From the NCBI GenBank assembly GCA_038237515.1, contig JBBRYP010000072.1, forward strand, positions 1 through 20,762: a stretch of 20,762 bases of DNA, in the 5' to 3' direction. A program made the translations under genes and the position numbers. The stretch's first letter is position 1; every line of letters starts with the position of its first letter. This DNA is from JBBQDZ01 sp038237515. Lineage in GTDB: Bacteria > Actinomycetota > Thermoleophilia > Gaiellales > Gaiellaceae. Positions 13,561-20,627 of this stretch are shown one piece after another. The notes beneath the pieces were generated by a model, which worked only from the letters and a program-made list of their open reading frames with translations, did no database searches and had not been told where the DNA came from.

Positions 13561-14391
13561 GTGACGACTACGCCTGTCGAGCTGCACGTCATCTCCGACG
13601 CCACCGGCGCAACTGCGGCGCGGCTCGTCCAGGCACTCGAGGCGCAGTTCCCGGAGCAGGCATTCGAGGAGATCCGCCACCCTCGCGTGGAGACGGTCGA
13701 CGATCTCCGCCTCGCCGTCGACCGGGCCAAGGGACGCCCCGCCGTGGCGCTCTACACGCTCGTCGACGAGAAGCTCCGCTCGACGATGCGGACGTTCTGC
13801 CGGAGCGCGAAGGTGCACTACGTCGACATCCTCGGACATCCCATCGAGGCCGTCGCGAAGGTCTCCGGCATGTCGGCCAAGATGCGGCCGGGCGCCCGGC
13901 CGCCACTCGACTCGGCCTACTTCCGGCGGATGGCCGCGATCGAGTTCGCGGTCAAGTTCGACGACGGCATCGGCAGCGGCCTCCTCGAGGCGGACATCGT
14001 CCTCGTGGGTGTTTCGCGCACCTCGAAGACGCCGCTCTCGATGTACCTCGGCTATTTGGGCTACAAGACCGCGAACGTGCCGCTCGTCAAGGGCATCGAG
14101 CCGCCGGCCGCCCTCTTCGAGATCGAGTCCGCGAAGATCGTCGGTCTCACGATCGAGGCCGGCCGGCTCGCTGAGATCCGGCAGGCCCGCGTGCGCACGA
14201 TGGGCACCTCGCCCAAGGCCTACGCCGAGCTGGTCGAGATCTACGACGAGCTCGAGCACGCCGAGGCGCTGCATCGGCGCCTCGGCTGCCCGGTGATCGA
14301 GATCTCGGAGCTGTCGATCGAGGAGACGGCCCATCGCGTGATCCGCCTCGTGGAGCAGCGTCGCGCCGGGCGCGTGGGGGCGAAGCCGTGA
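13561..14391 (+). CDS. Pyruvate,phosphate dikinase regulatory protein (bifunctional kinase/pyrophosphorylase)
   Basis: This 276-residue protein belongs to the DUF299/PDRP family. Members use ADP to phosphorylate a Thr next to the catalytic His of PPDK (or PEP synthase), switching it off, and use phosphate to reverse this. The family start LHVISDATGATAARLV is present. The P-loop-like GVSRTSKTPLSMYLGYLGYKTANVPLV begins at about residue 150, and ARVRTMGTSPKAYAELVEI and GCPVIEISELSIEETAHRV follow. The length is typical. The likely target, ppdK, is 1.8 kb downstream on the same strand and carries the matching Thr. PEP synthase is an alternative partner for this family, but none is seen here. It starts at GTG 13561 after a TACGCT box. 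The stop overlaps the following small gene by 4 nt. Confidence 0.94.
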   Translation: MTTTPVELHVISDATGATAARLVQALEAQFPEQAFEEIRHPRVETVDDLRLAVDRAKGRPAVALYTLVDEKLRSTMRTFCRSAKVHYVDILGHPIEAVAKVSGMSAKMRPGARPPLDSAYFRRMAAIEFAVKFDDGIGSGLLEADIVLVGVSRTSKTPLSMYLGYLGYKTANVPLVKGIEPPAALFEIESAKIVGLTIEAGRLAEIRQARVRTMGTSPKAYAELVEIYDELEHAEALHRRLGCPVIEISELSIEETAHRVIRLVEQRRAGRVGAKP

Positions 14392-14573
14392 GCGCGAAGC
14401 CCCCGGTGCCTCTGTGGCGCTGGACGATGTGGGGGTTCTCGCTCGCGATTGGCGTGCTCGTGTTCTACGTCCTGCTGACGCCGGTCTGGCTTGGGCTGCG
14501 CGTCGCCGCCTGGATAGCGGAGTTCCGTGCGCGGCGGCGGCACGGAGACCCGCTTCTCCGGCACTCGACCTGA
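14388..14573 (+). CDS. Small single-pass membrane protein, 61 aa
   Basis: This 61-codon ORF starts at GTG 14388, overlapping the stop of the PPDK regulator (GTGA), so it is translationally coupled to it. Residues 9-38 (LWRWTMWGFSLAIGVLVFYV onward to about VWLGLRVAAW) form one long or two short hydrophobic helices. The tail is basic (EFRARRRHGDPLLRHST), which would stay in the cytoplasm. I do not recognise the family or function. The coupling, correct codon pattern and clear membrane segment support it as real. It converges with the metallo-beta-lactamase-fold gene across a 12-nt gap. Confidence 0.65.
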   Translation: MSAKPPVPLWRWTMWGFSLAIGVLVFYVLLTPVWLGLRVAAWIAEFRARRRHGDPLLRHST

Positions 14574-14585
14574 CCTGGACGGCGC

Positions 14586-15380
14586 TCACTCGGCCGCGAG
14601 CGTGCGCAGATACCGCTCCGCCGAGCGCCGCAACGCCCCCTTTCCGTCGCTTGCGACGACGCGGCCCCACCAGGCGCCGAACACGCGGTCGAAGTCGTAG
14701 GGCTCGAGCGCCGCGACCATCCGCTGCACCTCGGCGGGGGAGAGTGGAACCAGATTCGGGTAGCTGTACATGAAGCTGACGAAGCGCCGGTCCTGTACCA
14801 CCTGGACGATGTCGCCGGACAGGAGTGCGCGGCCGCCCTCCCAGTGCAGAACCGTGCCTCCGGCGAAGTGGCCACCGAGGCGGACGAGCGTCAGGCCCGG
14901 CTCGAGGTCGAGCGTCTCGCCCTTCCAGTAGACGATCCGCTCGTCCGGACGCTGCACCCAGCCGCGATCGGCGGCATGGAGGTAGACGGGGCAATCGAAG
15001 GCCCGCGCCCACTCGACCATCGCGGAGTAGTAGTGCGGATGCGAGATCGCGATCGCCGCGAGGCCGCCGAGCTCCGCGACGCCCCGCACGGTCGCCTCGT
15101 CGAGCAGGGTGACGCAGTCCCAGAGAACGTTCCCGCGCGCCGCCGGTACGAGGAGCGCCCGCTGGCCGATCGCGAACGAGGGCTCAGTGCCGATCCCCGC
15201 GAGCCCGAAGTCGTCGCGCATCTCGTTGCGATGCGTCCGCCGTAGCTCCTCAAGCGTCGTCCACTGCTGCCCCTCCCAGCCGACGTACTGGCGGTCGTCC
15301 TCGCAGACGGGGCACTCGGGAGGCGGCTCGGCCCGCTCCGCGAACTGCGTCCCGCAGGTCTCGCAGACGAAGTGCGTCAC
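14586..15380 (-). CDS. Metallo-beta-lactamase-fold protein with N-terminal zinc ribbon
   Basis: This 264-residue soluble protein has a rubredoxin-like zinc ribbon at residues 6-26 (CETC and CPVC, Cys6, Cys9, Cys23, Cys26). A metallo-beta-lactamase-type fold follows. Its usual HxHxDH metal motif is replaced by SHPHYYSAMVEWA (His114, His116), whereas GGHFAGGTVLHW (about 169-180) and LLSGDIVQVV (Asp190) keep the later metal-ligand positions. A hydrolase of unknown substrate is the conservative call. The altered first motif means metal binding and activity are not assured. It starts at GTG 15380, overlapping the upstream methyltransferase stop by 4 nt, so the two form a leftward operon. Confidence 0.82.
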   Translation of the reverse strand: MTHFVCETCGTQFAERAEPPPECPVCEDDRQYVGWEGQQWTTLEELRRTHRNEMRDDFGLAGIGTEPSFAIGQRALLVPAARGNVLWDCVTLLDEATVRGVAELGGLAAIAISHPHYYSAMVEWARAFDCPVYLHAADRGWVQRPDERIVYWKGETLDLEPGLTLVRLGGHFAGGTVLHWEGGRALLSGDIVQVVQDRRFVSFMYSYPNLVPLSPAEVQRMVAALEPYDFDRVFGAWWGRVVASDGKGALRRSAERYLRTLAAE

Positions 15381-16087
15381 GGCTTCACCGCCCGCAGGTG
15401 GAGGAAGAGCGGGACTCGGCGCCGCCGCTCGGTGCGCATCGACGCGGCCGGGGGTACGGGCTCTCGCAGCAGCTCGACGACGATTGCCGCCCGCTCAAGC
15501 GCCCGGAAGTACTTCTCGAGCGAGTGGTGGGCGGAGTGGAACTCCATCCGGTGGCCGTCCCGCTCCAGGAGATCGATCGTCCGGTGGGATTCGAAGTAGG
15601 AGCCCTCGATCCGGAAGACCGAGTCGGCTTCGTCGCTCTCGAAGCCGCCGGCTGAGTTGATCGGATGGACGACGGCCGCACAGAGCCGCCCGCCCGGCTC
15701 GAGCATGCGGGCGGCCTCGCAGACCGCCCCCTCGAGGTCGTCCACGTCCTGGAACGACATGAACGCGACGACGAGGTCGGCACAGGCGTCCTCGAGCGGC
15801 AGAGCGGCGGCGTCTGCGAGAAGGTAATCGCCGTCGGGATCGGCCTCCCGAGCGCGGGCGAGCAACGTCGGTGAGGCGTCGAGCGCGAGGACGCGGTGGC
15901 CGAGGCGCTTCAAGTCTCGGGCGAGTCGGCCCTCGCCACAGCCGACGTCGAGGGTGAGGCGCCCCGGCGCGGGCACGAGAGCGAGGAAGGCGTCGCGATG
16001 GAAGCGCCAGTACGAGTCGTGCTCCGGCTCGCGCGCCCAGATCGTCCAGAGCTCCGCCTGCTCCTCCCAGCGCTGCGAAAGCGACAC
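15377..16087 (-). CDS. Class I SAM-dependent methyltransferase
   Basis: This 236-residue enzyme has Methyltransf_11/25-type motifs. RLTLDVGCGEGRLARDLKRL (about 43-62) is motif I. VLALDASPTLLARARE, YLLADAAALPLEDACADLVV and EAARMLEPGGRLCAAVVHPI complete the fold. The N-terminus (RWEEQAELWTIWAREPEHDSYWRFH) resembles small-molecule methyltransferases, but the substrate is unknown. It is not obviously a duplicate of the methyltransferase at 1726; only the common fold motifs agree. It starts at GTG 16087. A GAGAAT hexamer lies 6 nt upstream, and GGAG lies close to the start, so either leaderless or leadered initiation is possible. It heads the two-gene leftward unit and diverges from ppdK with 62 nt between starts. 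Confidence 0.86.
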   Translation of the reverse strand: MSLSQRWEEQAELWTIWAREPEHDSYWRFHRDAFLALVPAPGRLTLDVGCGEGRLARDLKRLGHRVLALDASPTLLARAREADPDGDYLLADAAALPLEDACADLVVAFMSFQDVDDLEGAVCEAARMLEPGGRLCAAVVHPINSAGGFESDEADSVFRIEGSYFESHRTIDLLERDGHRMEFHSAHHSLEKYFRALERAAIVVELLREPVPPAASMRTERRRRVPLFLHLRAVKP

Positions 16088-16099
16088 GTCTCCATTCTC
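16088..16099 (-). promoter_or_regulatory. Possible -10 box of the leftward methyltransferase unit
   Basis: On the minus strand GAGAAT (16099-16094) is followed by 6 nt (GGAGAC) and the GTG at 16087. It is one base off the deoB box TAGAAT and has the same spacing. A GGAG at 2 nt from the GTG is too close to be a good Shine-Dalgarno. Confidence 0.33.
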
Positions 16100-16149
16100 G
16101 TCTGCAAGGGGAGGCGAGGGGGCGCGATTCCTGGGAAGATTCGCCGTCC

Positions 16150-18756
16150 GTGGCGGAAAGCCGATACGTCTACGACTTCGACGAGGCCTCCGCGGGCGGG
16201 AAGGAGCTTTTGGGCGGCAAGGGAGCCGGGCTCGCGGAGATGACGGCGGCGGGGTTGCCGGTGCCGGCCGGGTTCACGATCACGACCGGCGCGTGCCGCG
16301 CCTACATGGCGAGCGGTAAGGCGCTGCCGGCCGGGCTCGAGGACGAGGTGGAGGAGCATTTGGGCGCGCTCGAGCGCAAGACCGGCAAGCGCTTCGGTGA
16401 CCCGCGCGACCCGCTGCTCGTCTCGGTGCGCTCGGGAGCGGCGGTCTCGATGCCGGGAATGATGGACACGATCCTCAATCTCGGACTGAACGACGAGGCG
16501 GTGCGCGGGCTGGCGGAGACTACGGGGAATCCCCGCTTCGCCTACGACTCCTACCGGCGGCTGATCCAGATGTACGGAGAGGTGGTCGATGGGATCGACG
16601 GTCACTCCTTCGAGCAGGAGCTCTCGGGGCTGAAGCAGGATCGCCGCATCACCCAGGACGTCGACCTCTCTGGGGAGGACCTGCAGGAGCTCGTCGCGAC
16701 CTTCAAGCGCATCTACGAGGAGGGAACGGGCCGGCCGTTCGCGCAGGACGCCCGGGAGCAGCTCGCGCGAGCCGTGCGGGCGGTCTTCGACTCGTGGGAC
16801 ACGCCGCGCGCCCAGGTCTACCGGCGCGCGCACGAGATACCGGACGACCTCGGCACGGCGGTCAACGTCGTCCAGATGGTGTTCGGCAACAACGGCGAGC
16901 GCTCGGGCACGGGTGTCTGCTTCACGCGCGACCCCTCGACCGGGGAGCAGGGCCTCTACGGGGAGTTCCTCGCGAACGCCCAGGGCGAGGACGTGGTCGC
17001 GGGCATCCGGACGCCCGAGCCGCTGGAGCGGATGCGCGAGCGGCTGCCGGAAGCGTTCGCCGAGCTCCTGGACACGATGCGCCGCCTCGAAGAGCACTAC
17101 CGGGACATGCAGGACATCGAGTTCACGGTCGACGAGGACCGGCTGTACCTCCTCCAGACGCGCAGCGCCAAGCGGACGGCGGCGGCGGCGCTGAAGGCGG
17201 CGGTCTCGATGGTCGACGAGGGCCTCATCTCCCGCGAGGAGGCGATCGCACGCATCGATCCCGGTCAGCTCGACCAGCTCCTGCACCCGATGATCGACCC
17301 GGGCGCCGAGTTCGAGGTTGCGGCACGAGGGCTGAACGCCTCGCCGGGAGCCGCCTCGGGCGCCGTCGTCCTCGACGCCGATGCCGCCGAGGAGCGCGGG
17401 AAGGCGGGGGAAAGCGTGATCCTCGTCCGCTGGGAGACCACTCCCGACGACTTCCACGGGATGCTCCACGCGGCCGGAATCCTCACCGCTCACGGCGGCC
17501 TGACCTCCCACGCGGCCGTCGTCGCCCGCGGCATGGGGACACCGTGCGTGACCGGCTGCGAGGCGCTCACGGTCGACGTCGGTGCGAAGCTCGCCCGACT
17601 CGATGGCCGCGAGGTGCGGGAGGGCGAGACGATCACGATCGACGGCGGCAACGGAACCGTCATCGTGGGCAGCGTCCCGCTCGTCCCCCCGAGGATCAAC
17701 GAGGACTTCCAGACGATCCTCGAGTGGGCGGACGAGGTGCGCCGGCTGAAGGTGCGCGCGAACGCGGATACGCCCGACGAGGCGCGGAAAGCCCGTGACT
17801 TCGGCGCCCAGGGGATCGGCCTCTGCCGCACGGAGCACATGTTCCGGGAGGACGACCGCCTGCCCCTCGTGCGGGAGATGATCCTCGCGCGGGACGAGGC
17901 GGGCCGGCGCCAGGCGCTCGAGCGCCTGCTGCCGATCCAGCAGGGCGACTTCGAGGGGATCTTCGAGGCGATGGCGGGGCTCCCCGTGACGATCCGGCTG
18001 CTCGACTGGCCGCTGCACGAGTTCCTGCCCTCGCTCGAGGACGCCGCCGACGACGCTACGCGCGAGCGCGTGCGCGCGCTGCAGGAGGCGAACCCGATGC
18101 TCGGCTGGCGCGCCTGCCGGCTCGGGCTCGTCTACCCGGAGATCTACGAGATGCAGGTGCGCGCGATTGCGCGTGCGGCGCTCGCGGTGCGGGAGCGGAC
18201 GGGGGAGGCGCCTCTCGTCGAGATCATGCACCCCCTCGTCGCCCTCGGCGAGGAGCTGCGGCGGCTGCGCGAGCTCACAGTCGCGACGGCGGGCGAGGAG
18301 GGAACCTTCGACTACCTCGTCGGCACGATGATCGAGCTCCCGCGCGCGTGCATCCGGGCGGACGAGATCGCCGAGCACGCCGACTTCTTCTCCTTCGGCA
18401 CCAACGACCTCACCCAGACGGCACTCGGGCTCTCGCGCGACGACGCCGGCAGGTTTCTCGCGCCGTACATCGAGGCTGGCATCCTCGAGCACGACCCCTT
18501 CGAGACGATCGACATTGACGGGGTCGGAGACCTGATGCGGATCGCCGTCGAGCGCGGGCGCGGCGCCCGGCCCGACCTGAAGCTCGGCATCTGCGGCGAG
18601 CACGGCGGCGAGCCGCGCTCCGTCGCGTTCTGCCACGAGCTCGGCCTCGACTACGTCTCGTGCTCGACCTTCCGCGTGCCGCTCGCGCGGCTCGCGGCGG
18701 CGCAGGCCGCCCTCGCCGAGGCGGGGTCGGGGCAGTACGTCGCGGCGGGGGGGTAG
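16150..18756 (+). CDS. ppdK: Pyruvate, phosphate dikinase
   Basis: This 868-residue enzyme interconverts pyruvate + ATP + phosphate and PEP + AMP + pyrophosphate. The nucleotide-binding N-terminal domain shows ELLGGKGAGLAEMTAAGLPVPAGFTITT (read as two motifs), SVRSGAAVSMPGMMDTILNLG and the ERSGTGVCFTRDPSTGE segment. The swivelling phosphohistidine domain holds GGLTSHAAVVARGMGTPCV, with catalytic His454 and the regulatory Thr452. The C-terminal PEP domain has GIGLCRTEHMF, EIMHPLV, FGTNDLTQTALGLSRDD and GICGEHGGEP with catalytic Cys815. The length fits the usual 870-880. It starts at GTG 16150; only a weak AAGATT hexamer is seen 8 nt upstream. Direction (PEP synthesis or glycolysis) cannot be told from sequence. 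Its regulator is encoded at 13561. Confidence 0.98.
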   Translation: MAESRYVYDFDEASAGGKELLGGKGAGLAEMTAAGLPVPAGFTITTGACRAYMASGKALPAGLEDEVEEHLGALERKTGKRFGDPRDPLLVSVRSGAAVSMPGMMDTILNLGLNDEAVRGLAETTGNPRFAYDSYRRLIQMYGEVVDGIDGHSFEQELSGLKQDRRITQDVDLSGEDLQELVATFKRIYEEGTGRPFAQDAREQLARAVRAVFDSWDTPRAQVYRRAHEIPDDLGTAVNVVQMVFGNNGERSGTGVCFTRDPSTGEQGLYGEFLANAQGEDVVAGIRTPEPLERMRERLPEAFAELLDTMRRLEEHYRDMQDIEFTVDEDRLYLLQTRSAKRTAAAALKAAVSMVDEGLISREEAIARIDPGQLDQLLHPMIDPGAEFEVAARGLNASPGAASGAVVLDADAAEERGKAGESVILVRWETTPDDFHGMLHAAGILTAHGGLTSHAAVVARGMGTPCVTGCEALTVDVGAKLARLDGREVREGETITIDGGNGTVIVGSVPLVPPRINEDFQTILEWADEVRRLKVRANADTPDEARKARDFGAQGIGLCRTEHMFREDDRLPLVREMILARDEAGRRQALERLLPIQQGDFEGIFEAMAGLPVTIRLLDWPLHEFLPSLEDAADDATRERVRALQEANPMLGWRACRLGLVYPEIYEMQVRAIARAALAVRERTGEAPLVEIMHPLVALGEELRRLRELTVATAGEEGTFDYLVGTMIELPRACIRADEIAEHADFFSFGTNDLTQTALGLSRDDAGRFLAPYIEAGILEHDPFETIDIDGVGDLMRIAVERGRGARPDLKLGICGEHGGEPRSVAFCHELGLDYVSCSTFRVPLARLAAAQAALAEAGSGQYVAAGG

Positions 18757-18890
18757 GCGCTCGCGCAGCATCGTTGAATGGCGCCGGGCCGCTTGGGAGC
18801 ATCGCCGCCCCTCGCTTCCCCACCCTCACCGCGCCCCCGTCGCGCTCGTCGCCACCTGCTAGAGCCGCCCGCCTCCAGAAGAGCAAGCGG

Positions 18891-18920
18891 TTCACCTGTG
18901 CCTCCATCACGATCTACGCT
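18891..18920 (+). promoter_or_regulatory. Predicted sigma-70-type promoter of the SPFH/NfeD operon
   Basis: TTCACC (18891-18896) and TACGCT (18915-18920) are separated by 18 bp, giving an expected transcription start near 18927 and a leader of about 40 nt before the ATG at 18966. The leader ends with TGGAGGT, a good Shine-Dalgarno 7-8 nt before the ATG. Unlike most units in this window it is therefore predicted to be leadered. The upstream part of the gap (18757-18890) holds nothing I can identify. Confidence 0.45.
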
Positions 18921-18930
18921 TCTCGTGATG
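18905..18930. promoter_or_regulatory. Inverted repeat (operator candidate) straddling the SPFH promoter -10 box
   Basis: CATCACGA (18905-18912) and TCGTGATG (18923-18930) are a perfect 8-bp inverted repeat with a 10-bp spacer. The -10 hexamer TACGCT lies wholly inside the spacer. The geometry fits a dimeric repressor site that would block RNA polymerase. It could instead form a hairpin, but most of it lies upstream of the predicted transcription start. Confidence 0.5.
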
Positions 18931-18965
18931 CATTTCAACGAACGTCTCACTGGAGGTCTTCTCTG

Positions 18966-19880
18966 ATGGCCGCGCTGATCGTCATCGGTATCGCCGTCGT
19001 CCTCGTGCTGATCGTCGTCGCGCGCTCGGTGCGGATCATTCCGCAGGCTCGCGCCGGGATTGTGGAGCGCCTCGGCCGCTATGCCCGGACGCTCGACCCG
19101 GGTCTGCACGTGCTCTTGCCCTTTGTCGACCGGCTCCGCAAGCCGCTCGTCGACCTTCGCGAGCAGGTCGTCACCTTCGAGCCTCAGCCCGTCATCACCC
19201 AGGACAACGTCACGATCTCGATCGACACCGTCTTCTACTTCACGATCACCGATCCGTTCCGTGCCACCTACGAGGTCGCGAACCTCATCTTCGCGGTCGA
19301 GCAGCTGACCGTCACGACGCTGCGGAACGTGATCGGCTCGCTCTCGCTCGAGGAGACGCTGACCTCGCGCGACCGCATCAACAGCGAGCTCCGCGCTGTC
19401 CTCGACGAGGCCACCGGCAAATGGGGGATCCGCGTCAACCGCATCGAGCTCAAGTCGATCGACCCGCCCAGGACGATCCAGGAGGCGATGGAGAAGCAGA
19501 TGCGGGCGGAGCGCGACAAGCGTGCGACGATCCTCACGGCCGAGGGCGAGAAGCAGTCGCAGATCCTCACGGCCGAGGGCCAGCGGCAGGGCGCGATCCT
19601 CAAGGCCGAGGGCGACCGGCAGTCGAAGATCCTGCGCGCACAGGGCGACGCCGAGGCGACACGCGCTGTCTTCCAGGCGATCCACGACGGAAACCCCACG
19701 CCCGACCTCCTCGCCTACCAGTACCTCCAGATGCTCCCGAACGTCGAGGGGATGAAGCTGCTCCTGATGCCCTCCGACGCCGTCGGCGCGATGGGGTCGT
19801 TGGCGGCGGTCGGATCGGCGCTCCAGGCGGGGGCGGACGTCGCGAAGGCCGACGGGGCGGCGCCGAAGCCGGCTGCGTAG
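18966..19880 (+). CDS. SPFH/Band-7 (stomatin-like) membrane protein
   Basis: This 304-residue protein has an N-terminal membrane helix (ALIVIGIAVVLVLIVVARS, about 3-21). A Band-7/SPFH domain follows: QARAGIVERLGRYARTLDPG, LREQVVTFEPQPVITQDNV, TTLRNVIGSLSLEETLTSRD, and GIRVNRIELKSIDPP. Residues 189-232 are four tandem 11-residue repeats of the type ILxAEGxxQxx encoded by 33-bp DNA repeats, extending the coiled coil that drives oligomerisation. The C-terminus (LAYQYLQMLPNVEG) is typical of paraslipin/QmcA-type members. Proteins of this kind form ring or cage assemblies in membrane microdomains and often control membrane proteases. It starts at ATG 18966 after TGGAGGT and directly abuts the NfeD gene. 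Confidence 0.94.
   Translation: MAALIVIGIAVVLVLIVVARSVRIIPQARAGIVERLGRYARTLDPGLHVLLPFVDRLRKPLVDLREQVVTFEPQPVITQDNVTISIDTVFYFTITDPFRATYEVANLIFAVEQLTVTTLRNVIGSLSLEETLTSRDRINSELRAVLDEATGKWGIRVNRIELKSIDPPRTIQEAMEKQMRAERDKRATILTAEGEKQSQILTAEGQRQGAILKAEGDRQSKILRAQGDAEATRAVFQAIHDGNPTPDLLAYQYLQMLPNVEGMKLLLMPSDAVGAMGSLAAVGSALQAGADVAKADGAAPKPAA
19530..19661 (+). repeat. Four tandem 33-bp coding repeats in the SPFH gene
   Basis: Units at 19530-19562, 19563-19595, 19596-19628 and 19629-19661 encode ILTAEGEKQSQ, ILTAEGQRQGA, ILKAEGDRQSK and ILRAQGDAEAT. The 11-residue period is a hendecad, typical of right-handed or straight coiled coils. The first two units share long identical DNA stretches, and the fourth has diverged. 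Confidence 0.85.
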
Positions 19881-20309
19881 ATGGACTGGGTCGTCTGGCT
19901 CGTCGTCGGTGTCGTCCTCCTCGGCATCGAGGCGGTCAGCCTCGCGTTCGTCGCCGTCTACTTCGGAGTCGCCGCCCTCGTCGCGGCCTTCGTGGCGGGC
20001 GTCGGCGCGCCGCTTTGGCTCCAGCTCGTCTTCTTCGGCGCCGTCTCCCTGCTCGGTCTCTTCTTGACCCGCCGGATCGCCACCCGCGTGCTCCGCGGCC
20101 CGGCGCCGAAGACGAACGTCCACACACTGGTCGGCCGGCGGGGCGTCGTCACCAAGGTGCTCGACGACGCCGATGCCGGGCAGATCCGGGTCGGCAGCGA
20201 GTACTGGACTGCGCGGGCGTACTTCGACGACGCGGGGGAGGTGCCGATCGGCGCGAAGGTGGAGGTGATGAAGGTCGACGGGGTCACGGCTGTGGTGATG
20301 CCGCTGTAG
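19881..20309 (+). CDS. NfeD-like membrane protein (short form)
   Basis: This 142-residue protein belongs to the NfeD family that partners SPFH proteins. Residues 1-65 hold two to three membrane helices (WVVWLVVGVVLLGIEAVSL; ALVAAFVAGVGAPLWL; FFGAVSLLGLFLT), followed by basic RRIATRVLRG. From about residue 80 a C-terminal OB-fold follows: LVGRRGVVTKVL, QIRVGSEYWTARA, and IGAKVEVMKVDGVTAVVMPL. It lacks the N-terminal ClpP-like protease domain of the long form. It starts at the ATG immediately after the SPFH stop with no gap, so the pair is one operon and probably one membrane complex. Confidence 0.93.
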   Translation: MDWVVWLVVGVVLLGIEAVSLAFVAVYFGVAALVAAFVAGVGAPLWLQLVFFGAVSLLGLFLTRRIATRVLRGPAPKTNVHTLVGRRGVVTKVLDDADAGQIRVGSEYWTARAYFDDAGEVPIGAKVEVMKVDGVTAVVMPL

Positions 20310-20374
20310 GTTGGTCGGCGTTTGGCTGCGGTCTGTCCTCTCGCAGTAGACGCTTCGCTCTCCGGGGAGGCTCT

Positions 20375-20388
20375 CGCCCCCCGAGACC
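20375..20388 (+). repeat. Inverted repeat, left copy
   Basis: CGCCCCCCGAGACC is the exact reverse complement of the last 14 bases of the window. The two copies flank about 360 bp of hairpin-rich DNA. The match may extend past the window edge, so the true length of the repeat is unknown. Confidence 0.55.
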
Positions 20389-20417
20389 GCCCGGCGGCCT
20401 TACCGGCGGGCTCCGCT

Positions 20418-20447
20418 GGCTGGGGGACTCGGCGTCCCCCATCAGCC
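20418..20447. repeat. Hairpin 1 of the 3' tail
   Basis: GGGGGAC (20422-20428) pairs with GTCCCCC (20434-20440) around TCGGC. An outer GGCT (20418-20421) pairs with AGCC (20444-20447) across a 3-nt bulge. It lies 110 nt after the NfeD stop with no T-tract. It could serve as a terminator or be part of the larger element. Confidence 0.5.
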
Positions 20448-20544
20448 CCCGCGGCACAACTGGACTGGGCCTTCGGCTCGCAGATACCAATGGGTGGCTT
20501 CGAGAGGCAGCACGCCCCGGGGCGGTCTCCCGGGCTCCCGAGAT

Positions 20545-20620
20545 CGGTGATGGAGAACTCAACCGAACGGTGATGGAGAGCGTCTGTGCCCAGAGAACCT
20601 CCTCGGCGAGGATGGAGAAC
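20545..20620 (+). repeat. Three GATGGAGA direct repeats
   Basis: CGGTGATGGAGA occurs identically at 20545-20556 and 20568-20579. GATGGAGAAC occurs at 20549-20558 and again at 20611-20620. The first copy is enclosed by a TCGGT/ACCGA stem (20544-20548 with 20562-20566), and the third follows a CCTC/GAGG hairpin (20601-20611). Repeated A-rich motifs in stem contexts suggest a structured RNA or protein-binding sites. Confidence 0.55.
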
Positions 20621-20627
20621 CGTTGGT

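Noticed and set aside
15910..18771. 953-aa minus-strand ORF opposite ppdK
   Set aside because: It is antisense to an intact ppdK with all catalytic residues. The product is repetitive Arg/Asp/Val/Leu text typical of a GC-rich complement.
20322..20573. 83-aa plus-strand ORF in the tail, and minus-strand ORFs 19958-20653 and 20284-20562
   Set aside because: There is no Shine-Dalgarno or promoter, composition is Pro/Arg/Ala/Ser-rich, they cross hairpins and palindromes, and no family motif is present. The stretch is better read as non-coding.
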